DNA from: Alphaproteobacteria bacterium
GTDB lineage: Bacteria; Pseudomonadota; Alphaproteobacteria; UBA828
Direction: 5' to 3'
DNA length: 64,000 nt
Assembly: GCA_022820945.1 (NCBI GenBank)
Contig: JAJEEP010000027.1
Span: 1 to 64,000, forward strand
Within the stretch, counting starts at the first letter, position 1, and every line of letters starts with the position of its first letter. The translations under genes were made by a program, and so were the position numbers. Below the pieces are notes generated by a model. It worked only from the letters and a program-made list of their open reading frames with translations. It had not been told where the DNA came from and made no database searches. This document shows positions 57,280 to 64,000 of the stretch, piece after piece.

Positions 57280-59532
57280 TCAGAACGGCGACGGATCGGC
57301 GAAGCGGCGCAGGACGTTCTCGGTCATGCGCGAGACGTTGTTGTCGTGGTCGTTGTGGGCAAGGCTGCCGCACCAGGCGATCGAGCTGGTGGAGAAGACG
57401 GCGCCGCCGTTCGCGGTCTCGTAGAACACGATGTCGGCGCGCACGAGCGGGTCCTGCGTGCCGTCAGCGTTGGGCCGGTTCACGTCGAGCTCCTCGCAGA
57501 CCACGAGGTAGAGATCCGTGTGATCCTTGGAAGAGGCGAGCACGTAGGTGTTGGGCGGCGTGCCCAGCAGCGGGTCGGCCCGGTCGAGCTCCAGCCCCGC
57601 CGCACCGCCGCCAATCAGCCCGAAGTCGCCGATTCTCTCGTCCTCGCCGATGCCCTCGAAGATCCAGGCGACCTCCTTCTTGAAGCTGTCCGGCTCGCGC
57701 ACGTAGTAGGACGAGATGTCGAAGCCCTGAGCGCTGAAGCCGGTGCCGACGATGAGCTGCGGCGGCCGACCGTTGCGGCGCCAGAGGCCGCCGTACTCAC
57801 CGGTGAAGCTGTGATAGTACTCGCCGGGGCGGGCGATCCAGGTGCGGATGCCGTCCTCGGCGCGGCGCACCTCGATGCAGCCCGGCACCTCGGTGTGGTA
57901 GGCGATGCGCCAGTACCAGCCGTTGGCACCCATGTACATGAGCCGCCCGCCGCGCTGCTGATAGGCGTACATCGCATCCCACATCGCCTTGGAGTGGTAC
58001 TCGGGGTGCGAGCCGGTGAGCACCACCGTGTAGTCCTCGATCGCCGCGAGGCCCTCGTAGTGCAGATCCTCGTCGGTGACGACGTCGTACTCGAAGCCCT
58101 TCGCCTCCAGCCACTCGGTCAGGTGCGTGTCGGCGTTGAACTGCCAGAGCGTGGATTCGGTGCCGCCGATCCATTCCAGCGCCTTCGGGCGGAAGTTCAG
58201 GATCGGGCGGAGCCGCGAGGAGTAGCAGATCCCGCTGCCGTCGATGTGGCTGTCGTAGAGCGAAGTGCCGTATTCCCGATGCTCGCTGCGCTGTAGGTTC
58301 TTCTCGTTCAGCACCGTGAGCCGGCCCGCGAGAATCTGCGCCGCACCCATGTTGGTGGACATGTTGGTGTTGGCGTAGGCCATGTAGCTCGCGGTGGGCA
58401 GCAGGAAGCAGATCTTCGCGGTGGGCGCGCCGCGCGGGGCGCGCACGGCGAAGGGGATGTACTCCTCGCCGCCACCTTCGCCGCGGAGCCTCGCGGCGTA
58501 GACGCCGCTCTTCAACCGCTTCGGGCAGGTGAGCGAGAAGTCGACCTCCCAGCGCGCGTCGTAGACGTCGTCCTCGTGGAAGTGGATTGCGCCGTACTGC
58601 TCCGGCGCGTTCTGCCAGTTCATCTCGCTGCCATCCCAGCGCCAACCGGTGACGGCGCGGGTCGGCATGTTGACCAGGCTGCCGTGCAGCGCGTTGGCGG
58701 AGAGATCGGTCGCGGTCGTCGTCTTGATGCCCTGGGAGAAGTCCCAGGCGCCGACGATGGAGGTGGAGAGAGTGCCGTCCACCGGGCGGGTCTTGGCGAC
58801 CTCCATCTCCGCCGGGGTCAGCACGCGGTTGGCGACGCGCGGGCTGTCGATGCGCCCGTTGTAAAAGCCGCCGCAGACCGTGCGCCCCTTGTCGACGCGC
58901 CTGAAGTAAGCGCCCATGGTGAGCGGCGCATCGTGCTTGCCCGGCCCGCTCAAGCCGGACTTCTTCTTCAGGACGCGGGCGTGGTTGACGTTCGGGTATT
59001 CGTTGAGCGGTTGCTGCACCAGCGTGATCTGCTTGGAGTCCGCGTCGTAGGCCGCGGCCACGAAATACCACTGATGCGGGATCAGCGGCCGGTTGGTGGC
59101 GGTCACCTCGATGTTGCCGTCGCCGTCGCCGAGGCAGAGCGCGAGGGAGCCGTCCTGCTTGGTGATGATGAGCGCAGCACCCGCCTTGTCGCGGTCGCGC
59201 CAGTTGGAGATCAGCGCCTGGGTGCCGCGATCCGGCGTCGTCGGCCAGATGAACGCCTGGAAGGTGAAGCTCTCCAGCCCCTGGATCGCGGGATGGGCCG
59301 GCGCTTCCATGAAGGAGCCATCGTAGCAGACTTGGCGGCGACCCTTGTAGGTGCCGCTCGCGCTGGTCCGGACGACCTTCTCCTTCACGCCCGGTCCGTC
59401 GGCGTTTTCGTCGCCGCAAATGAGGCGGACGATGTCGCACTTGTAGGAGGGGGCTTCGGAACTCACCATGAAGTTGATGGTCTCCCCCGGCGTCACGCTG
59501 ACGCGGTCGGCATAGCCCGCGATTCTGTTCAT
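57280..59532 (-). CDS. N,N-dimethylformamidase large (beta) subunit-like
   Basis: 750 residues from ATG 59532; close to the known large subunit (about 760). Residues 1-60 form a small beta domain (MNRIAGYADRVSVTPGETIN). Residues about 65-265 form a LamG/concanavalin-like domain (FTFQAFIWPTTPDRGTQALI), and the rest is the catalytic alpha/beta part with KICFLLPTASYMAYANTN, GTSLYDSHIDGSGICYSSR and VVLTGSHPEYHSKAMWDAM. The characterised Paracoccus enzyme uses a mononuclear iron held by two Tyr and one Glu; Y386, Y426 and E511 are my candidates. It hydrolyses N,N-dimethylformamide to dimethylamine and formate in the family's founder; other amides are possible. Confidence 0.88.
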   Translation of the reverse strand: MNRIAGYADRVSVTPGETINFMVSSEAPSYKCDIVRLICGDENADGPGVKEKVVRTSASGTYKGRRQVCYDGSFMEAPAHPAIQGLESFTFQAFIWPTTPDRGTQALISNWRDRDKAGAALIITKQDGSLALCLGDGDGNIEVTATNRPLIPHQWYFVAAAYDADSKQITLVQQPLNEYPNVNHARVLKKKSGLSGPGKHDAPLTMGAYFRRVDKGRTVCGGFYNGRIDSPRVANRVLTPAEMEVAKTRPVDGTLSTSIVGAWDFSQGIKTTTATDLSANALHGSLVNMPTRAVTGWRWDGSEMNWQNAPEQYGAIHFHEDDVYDARWEVDFSLTCPKRLKSGVYAARLRGEGGGEEYIPFAVRAPRGAPTAKICFLLPTASYMAYANTNMSTNMGAAQILAGRLTVLNEKNLQRSEHREYGTSLYDSHIDGSGICYSSRLRPILNFRPKALEWIGGTESTLWQFNADTHLTEWLEAKGFEYDVVTDEDLHYEGLAAIEDYTVVLTGSHPEYHSKAMWDAMYAYQQRGGRLMYMGANGWYWRIAYHTEVPGCIEVRRAEDGIRTWIARPGEYYHSFTGEYGGLWRRNGRPPQLIVGTGFSAQGFDISSYYVREPDSFKKEVAWIFEGIGEDERIGDFGLIGGGAAGLELDRADPLLGTPPNTYVLASSKDHTDLYLVVCEELDVNRPNADGTQDPLVRADIVFYETANGGAVFSTSSIAWCGSLAHNDHDNNVSRMTENVLRRFADPSPF

Positions 59533-59595
59533 GTAAGGCTCCCTCACCGCCGGACGGCGGCTTCTCGATCGTCGTGAAGGCCGCGCGCGCGGCGG

Positions 59596-59898
59596 TTACT
59601 CAGGCAGCGCCTTGCCGGTGTGCTGCTTCCAGCGCAGACGGAAGACGTAGCGCTCGGCGTCGTCGATATTGTCGAAGGTCTTGTCGAGCAGCTTGACGGG
59701 CTTGCCGCGCACGCCCGAGAGCTGGGCCAGGCGCCACTCGCGGCCGGGCTTGGTGCAGACCAGGCAGTGCTTGCCCTTCACGTCGGCACCCCGGAGCGTG
59801 TTGAGCACCCGCTGCAAATCGGGGCTGTGGTGGCCAATCGGCTTGGCCATGAACTCGTCGACGACGTAAAGGTCCTTTTCCGTGACTTGATAGGCCAT
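59596..59898 (-). CDS. N,N-dimethylformamidase small (alpha) subunit-like
   Basis: 100 residues from ATG 59898 with aaggag upstream. The conserved part is CLVCTKPGREWRLAQLSGVR, GKPVKLLDKTFDNIDDAERY and VFRLRWKQHTGKALPE. The small subunit of dimethylformamidase (about 130 residues) is mostly helical and wraps the large subunit; this one is shorter at the N-terminus. It is 63 bp upstream of the large-subunit gene on the same strand, the same order as in known clusters. Presence of both subunits makes an active enzyme likely. Confidence 0.8.
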   Translation of the reverse strand: MAYQVTEKDLYVVDEFMAKPIGHHSPDLQRVLNTLRGADVKGKHCLVCTKPGREWRLAQLSGVRGKPVKLLDKTFDNIDDAERYVFRLRWKQHTGKALPE

Positions 59899-60030
59899 CG
59901 GCTACTCCTTCTTGCGCGCTGCCTGCGCGTCCCCAAAGGCGGTGGGATTAGACCGAAATGCGGCGGGTGAGACAACTCCCGCGTTGCCTTCGCGTTGCGA
60001 CCGATCGGCTGAGCAGGGGATCGTCGCCGA

Positions 60031-61557
60031 TCAGCGTTCGGGGACACCCCCTTCGGCGACGCGGCGGGCGACAAAGTCCTCGATCTCCTCGGCGATGGCG
60101 GGGTCGAGAGAGGGCTCCTCGTAGTCCGCGAGAAGCTGCTTCCAGATCTTGGTCGCCCGGTCCGAGGCCTCGACCGCGCCGGCATCGCGCCAGTTCTCGA
60201 AGTTGCGCCAGTCAGAGAGCATCGGCCGGTAGAAGGCAGTCTCGTAGCGGGCCATGGTGTGGTCGCAGCCGAAGAAGTGACCGCCGGGGCCGACCTCGGC
60301 GATCGCGTCGAGCCCCAGCTCCTCCTCGCTGGTATCCAGCGGCGTCAGAAACGCCTGCATCATCTGGACCATCTCGGCGTCGAGGATGAACTTCTCGTAG
60401 GAAGCGCACAGCCCGCCTTCAATCCAGCCGAAGCCGTGGATGATGTAGTTGGCCTGGCCGAGGACCACCGGCCAGATGGACATCTGGGCCTCGTACGCCG
60501 ATTGGGCGTCGGCGGCATTGGACGCCGTGGCGTTGGACGAGCGCCACGGGATGCCGTAACGCCGCGCGAGCTGGCCGCTGGCGATGGTCGCCTTGGCGTA
60601 TTCCGGCGTGCCGAATGCGGGCGAGCCGGACTTCATGTCCACGTTCGAGGTGAAGCTGCCGTAGACCGCCGGCGCACCGGGATTGACGCACTGGGAAAAG
60701 ACGATCCCGGCGAGCGCTTCGGCATTCTGAAGCACGAGCGCCCCGGCCATTCTGACCGGCGCCATGGCGCCCGAAAGCGTGAACGGGGTGTAGACCACCG
60801 GCTGGTTCAGCTCCGCCATCACGAGCGCGCCTTCCAGGAGCCCGCCGTCGTAGATCAACGGAGAGTTGGAATTGACGACCGTGTGGATCGAAGGCTGGCG
60901 CAAGAGATCGTCGCGTCCGATGCCGCGTGCAATGCGCACGATCTCGATCGCATCCGCCATGCGCTCGCGGCCGATTGAATAGCCGTATACAGGCTTGTCG
61001 GTCAGCGTGACCGACGCTGCCACCGCGTGCAGGTGCCGCGTGCGGACCGGCAGGTCGACCGGCTCCACCGGGTAGCCTGCCAGTGCATGCACTGCATTGA
61101 GCGCGTGAGAGAGCCGGATGAGATTCTGGTAGTCCTCGAAATTGCCGGTAACCCGGCCGCGCTCGCGATCCGACACATTGGGCGCCGAGCCCACGCTGCC
61201 CCAGATGGCACTGTTGCCGCCGAATTCGAGGTCCCGGTGGCTGGAGCGACCGTGCAGGGTGAACCTGCGCGGCACCGTCTTGAGCTTCTCCTCGACGAGG
61301 GCGGGGTCGAAGTGGACCCGCTTGCCGTCCTCGCCGACCGTTGCGCCGGCCTCGCGCAGGATTTCCACCGCGCGCGGCAGCTGGAACTCCACGCCGTTGT
61401 CGCGCAGCACCCGCAGCGAGGCGCGGTGGATAGCCTCGACCTCGTCGTCCGAGATCACCGTCATCGGGGCATAGGGATTGCGGACCTGGCCGAAGGGCGC
61501 CTGCTCGACGGCGCTCTTGGCGGTCGCCCTTCTTTCGCGGCTCCTGCCTCGCCTCAT
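60031..61557 (-). CDS. Trimethylamine methyltransferase family (MttB-like), non-pyrrolysine
   Basis: 508 residues with no in-frame amber codon, so this is a non-Pyl member. Blocks: VRNPYAPMTVISDDEVEAIH, LRVLRDNGVEFQLPRAVEIL, GSVGSAPNVSDRERGRV and IPWRSSNATASNAADAQSAY. MttB-like proteins without pyrrolysine, such as the glycine betaine methyltransferase MtgB, pass a methyl group from a quaternary or tertiary amine to a corrinoid protein. No corrinoid protein or reductive activase gene is visible in the window. It lies 132 bp upstream of the dimethylformamidase genes and 94 bp after the Pot-type importer. Confidence 0.92.
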   Translation of the reverse strand: MRRGRSRERRATAKSAVEQAPFGQVRNPYAPMTVISDDEVEAIHRASLRVLRDNGVEFQLPRAVEILREAGATVGEDGKRVHFDPALVEEKLKTVPRRFTLHGRSSHRDLEFGGNSAIWGSVGSAPNVSDRERGRVTGNFEDYQNLIRLSHALNAVHALAGYPVEPVDLPVRTRHLHAVAASVTLTDKPVYGYSIGRERMADAIEIVRIARGIGRDDLLRQPSIHTVVNSNSPLIYDGGLLEGALVMAELNQPVVYTPFTLSGAMAPVRMAGALVLQNAEALAGIVFSQCVNPGAPAVYGSFTSNVDMKSGSPAFGTPEYAKATIASGQLARRYGIPWRSSNATASNAADAQSAYEAQMSIWPVVLGQANYIIHGFGWIEGGLCASYEKFILDAEMVQMMQAFLTPLDTSEEELGLDAIAEVGPGGHFFGCDHTMARYETAFYRPMLSDWRNFENWRDAGAVEASDRATKIWKQLLADYEEPSLDPAIAEEIEDFVARRVAEGGVPER

Positions 61558-61651
61558 CCGCCCTGTTCCTCAAGAGCCCCGCGTGGCTCCTCGGCAAACC
61601 AGCGTCCTGGGCCGCGCAGATCGTGGCTTCGATGAGACACGCGGGCCAGAC

Positions 61652-62458
61652 CTACTCGCTGCGCTCCAGCCGGCGACGCCGCTGGACGATCAGAAACATG
61701 TAGCCGCCGAAGAGAATGACGATGGCACCGAACACCGAGAGCGCGCCCATGGTCGGGATCATCGGCGTGTAGCCGGAGCCCATCTTGGTATAGAGCCACT
61801 CGGTCACCGTGCTGTCGGCGCCCGTGGTGAAGGTCGAGAGCGGGAAGTTCCCCCACGAGAGCAGGAAGGCGAAGAGCGCGCCGGAGAAGAGGCCGGGGGC
61901 GAGCGCCGGCAGCGTGACCTCGCGGAAGGCCTGCCAGCGGCTCGCGCCGAGGTCGTAGGCGGCTTCCTCCTGGGCGGCATCGAAGCCATAGACCTGGATC
62001 GAGATCACCAGCGTCACGATCGGCACGATCCAGACCAGATGGGCGAAGACCGCCGCTTCCCAGCTCGGCAGCACGCCCACATAGGTGAACCAGAGCAGCA
62101 GCGCGAGCCCGAGCACGGCCTGCGGGAAGAAGATCGGCAGCATGATGAGGCGCTGATAGAACTGCCGCCCGCGCCAGTTGTAGCGCGCGAATGCCAAGGC
62201 GCCGAAGAAGCCGAGAACGACCGCAATCAGCGCCACGCAGCCCGCGACATAGAACGAGGTGAGGTGCAGGTCCGTGGTCAGGTTGGCGCCGAGGGTCTGG
62301 TCGTACCACTTGTCGCTCCAGGCCTTCACGGGGAAGCGGAAGTAACGGGACTTGCCGAAGGAGCTCGTGATGACGGAGAAGATCGGGATGTAGAGGAAGA
62401 GCGCGATCACGCCGGTCCAGACCGCGATCAGCCATATGACCCAGCGCTTGCTCTCCAT
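61652..62458 (-). CDS. Spermidine/putrescine-type ABC permease (PotC-like)
   Basis: 268 residues, six spans (AVWTGVIALFLYIPIFSVIT at the start). EAA loop AAYDLGASRWQAFREVTLPA contacts the ATPase; AFLLSWGNFPLSTFTTG is the conserved late block. It lies 21 bp after the PotB-like gene. With the neighbouring amide and methylamine genes, the imported compound is probably a methylated amine or betaine rather than a polyamine. Confidence 0.9.
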   Translation of the reverse strand: MESKRWVIWLIAVWTGVIALFLYIPIFSVITSSFGKSRYFRFPVKAWSDKWYDQTLGANLTTDLHLTSFYVAGCVALIAVVLGFFGALAFARYNWRGRQFYQRLIMLPIFFPQAVLGLALLLWFTYVGVLPSWEAAVFAHLVWIVPIVTLVISIQVYGFDAAQEEAAYDLGASRWQAFREVTLPALAPGLFSGALFAFLLSWGNFPLSTFTTGADSTVTEWLYTKMGSGYTPMIPTMGALSVFGAIVILFGGYMFLIVQRRRRLERSE

Positions 62459-62479
62459 CTCAGAGTCCGCCCGCCCGCG

Positions 62480-63394
62480 TCATCGTCGGCCCAGCAGCCG
62501 GTCGAGGTCGAGCCGGCGCATGACCAGCACCACGAGGATGCCGGTGACCACGATGGCCAGAACCGAGATCGCGGAGCCCAGCGGCCAGTTCTGGGCGTAG
62601 GTGAACTCGTGCTGGATGTCCTGGGCAATCACGGGCGTGTTCTGGCCACCCAGAAGCTTGGCCTCCGAGATCGCACCTACCGCCAGCACGAAGGTCAGCA
62701 GCGCGCCGATCAGAATGCCCGGCATGGCGATGGGCAGCTCGACCTCGCGGAAGATCTGGAAGCGGCTCGCGCCGAGATCGCGCGACGCCTCGACCTGATC
62801 GCGCGGCACCATGGAGAGCCCGAGCACGATGGGGAAGAGGGTGAAGGGCAGATAGACGTAGATCATGCCCATCAGGATGGTGCCGGGCTCATAGAGCATC
62901 GTGCCGGTGTCGATGCCGAAGGCGGTCTTGAGGCCGCCCGCCAGGATGCCGCCGCCCTTGATCAGGAAGAGATACCAGCCGAAGAGCCGCACGTTCTCCG
63001 AGACGAAGAGGGGGATGACGAGCACCAGCATGACCGGCGCGGCCCAGCGGCCGAACAGCTTGGAGAGGCCGTAGGCAATGGGGTAGCCGATCAGCAGGTT
63101 GCAGGCGACGGTGAGCCCGGCCAATGCGAATGACCAGATGAAGGAGATGTAGTAGCTCTCCGTGAAGATGTGCTCGTAGTTCTCGGTGGTGAAGCCGGCG
63201 CCGAGATCGAAGGTGCGCTCCGGCGTGAAGCTGAAGGCCAGCACGATCACCAAGGGGCCCACGAAGCCGATCAGGAAGAAGATCAGAACGGGTGTTGCGT
63301 TCAGCACGCCCGGCGAGCGCAGCCAGCCGAGCAGAAGCGAGCCGACTCCTGGTTGCCGGATTATTGGTGTTGGCGCCTCTGCGCGGTCGGCCAT
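62480..63394 (-). CDS. Spermidine/putrescine-type ABC permease (PotB-like)
   Basis: 304 residues from ATG 63394, which overlaps the stop of the ATPase gene by one base (TGATG). Spans include NATPVLIFFLIGFVGPLVIV and APVMLVLVIPLFVSENVRLF; EAA loop ASRDLGASRFQIFREVELPI. SENVRLFGWYLFL is the typical PotB block. Frames open upstream but they overlap the ATPase gene and lack family similarity. Confidence 0.9.
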   Translation of the reverse strand: MADRAEAPTPIIRQPGVGSLLLGWLRSPGVLNATPVLIFFLIGFVGPLVIVLAFSFTPERTFDLGAGFTTENYEHIFTESYYISFIWSFALAGLTVACNLLIGYPIAYGLSKLFGRWAAPVMLVLVIPLFVSENVRLFGWYLFLIKGGGILAGGLKTAFGIDTGTMLYEPGTILMGMIYVYLPFTLFPIVLGLSMVPRDQVEASRDLGASRFQIFREVELPIAMPGILIGALLTFVLAVGAISEAKLLGGQNTPVIAQDIQHEFTYAQNWPLGSAISVLAIVVTGILVVLVMRRLDLDRLLGRR

Positions 63395-64000
63395 CAGTCG
63401 GTCACGAGCACGCTGTCTTTGGCGTCCCAGCCGATCAGCACGTCGTCGTTGAGCGATCCCCGATAGGCCTGCTCGCGCAGCTTCTCGACGACGAACATCG
63501 AACCGCCGGCGCTCACGTGGTACTGCACCCGTGAGCCGAGCGCGTACTCGTTGAAGAGCGACCCCTCGATATGATTCTCGGCCTCGGAGGGATCGTTCAG
63601 AAAGCGCATCGATTCCGGCCGGATCACGAGATAGCCGGTGGCGAAGCCGTCCGGTCGGTCCGGGCTGGTGAAACGGCACGCGAAATCGGGACAGTCGATG
63701 CCGCCGTCCGTGCCCGCCTGCACCGCGAGGGTGTTCACCTCGCCCATGAACTCGGAGACGAACTTGTTGCGGGGGCGGAGGTAGATCTCGTTGGGCGAGC
63801 CGATCTGGATCAGGTGCCCCTCCTGCATGATCCCGATGCGGTCGCTCATCACCATCGCCTCTTCGAGGCTGTGGGTGATGTAGACGAAGGTCTTGCCGGT
63901 GGTGCGGTGCAAGTCCTTGAGCTCGACCTCGAGCAGCTTGCGCAGCCGGTAGTCGATGGCGGACAGCGGCTCGTCGAAGAACAGGATGTCCGGGTCGGAG
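63394..64000 (-). CDS. Spermidine/putrescine-type ABC ATP-binding protein (PotA-like), 3' part
   Basis: C-terminal 201 residues; the gene continues beyond 64000. Visible are the Walker B region (PDILFFDEPLSAIDYRLR), the D-loop and the H-loop in KTFVYITHSLEEAMVMSDRI, then the start of the TOBE domain GEVNTLAVQAG and VIRPESMRFLN. Walker A and the signature lie outside the window. It energises the two permeases that follow; a periplasmic binding protein, expected upstream, is not in view. Confidence 0.9.
   Translation of the reverse strand, partial: SDPDILFFDEPLSAIDYRLRKLLEVELKDLHRTTGKTFVYITHSLEEAMVMSDRIGIMQEGHLIQIGSPNEIYLRPRNKFVSEFMGEVNTLAVQAGTDGGIDCPDFACRFTSPDRPDGFATGYLVIRPESMRFLNDPSEAENHIEGSLFNEYALGSRVQYHVSAGGSMFVVEKLREQAYRGSLNDDVLIGWDAKDSVLVTD

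Noticed and set aside
60031-61557. Pyrrolysine codon in the MttB-like gene
   Set aside because: The frame has no internal TAG, so it is a non-Pyl family member.
61478-63133. 551-codon plus-strand open frame opposite the Pot-type permeases
   Set aside because: Charged, repetitive translation typical of the complement of membrane-protein genes.
1-64000. tRNA, rRNA or CRISPR loci
   Set aside because: Scanning by eye found no T-loop-like GGTTCGAATCC contexts with a cloverleaf, no rRNA signatures and no regularly spaced repeats; a covariance-model search could still find a divergent small RNA.

Overview
The window is high-GC chromosomal DNA, most likely from an alphaproteobacterium, possibly of the Rhodospirillales type. 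The evidence is an NDUFS4-like complex I accessory subunit, an ATP12-type F1 assembly chaperone, a bifunctional Rel/SpoT gene next to rpoZ, and several alpha-type catabolic and transport operons. Genus cannot be assigned from the sequence alone. No rRNA, tRNA or CRISPR array was seen.

Region 1 (1-10.2 kb) is accessory and partly decayed. It holds a HicB-like antitoxin cut by the window edge, a protein with four zinc-ribbon-like Cys repeats and a small partner, a DUF2726 protein, and frameshifted remains of an MmeI-like DNA methyltransferase. It also holds a DUF917 gene flanked by two decayed hydantoinase/oxoprolinase tails, an HU protein, a SEC-C protein, two tandem tyrosine recombinases, a complex I subunit and an orphan MazE-like tail.

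Region 2 (10.2-25 kb) is catabolic. An SMP-30 hydrolase, a RraA-like aldolase and a class I amidotransferase come first. A long minus-strand run follows: 3-hydroxyacyl-CoA dehydrogenase, Zn alcohol dehydrogenase, SDR, a ribose-type ABC importer with a fused ATPase-permease, a flavoprotein dehydrogenase and an NTF2-like protein.

Region 3 (24-34.7 kb) is the most unusual part. Nine minus-strand genes, overlapping or at most 40 bp apart, encode a stand-alone phosphohistidine swivel domain, a 518-residue protein I do not recognise, an acyl-CoA ligase, a 200-residue helical protein, a PPDK-like protein lacking the pyruvate-binding barrel, BCCP, biotin carboxylase, a carboxyltransferase-like protein with altered metal ligands, and a thiolase. 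Read as one pathway, this could phosphorylate and carboxylate a ketone-like substrate, attach CoA and cleave it thiolytically. That is inference.

Region 4 (34.9-45.2 kb) is mainly plus strand: surE, a complete branched-chain-type ABC importer behind a good sigma70-like promoter, and two acetoacetate-decarboxylase-family genes. An AhpD-like protein, an ornithine-cyclodeaminase-like protein, an IS66 fragment and a truncated HTH gene follow on the minus strand.

Region 5 (45.4-57.2 kb) is core genome: gltA, rel/spoT, rpoZ, ATP12 chaperone, RluA-type pseudouridine synthase, crcB, rarA, cobalamin genes (a CobC-like phosphatase, cobS and divergent cobT) and an ABC-2 exporter.

Region 6 (57.3-64 kb) is a minus-strand cluster for methylated nitrogen compounds: both subunits of an N,N-dimethylformamidase-like enzyme, an MttB-family methyltransferase without pyrrolysine, and a spermidine/putrescine-type ABC importer cut by the window end.
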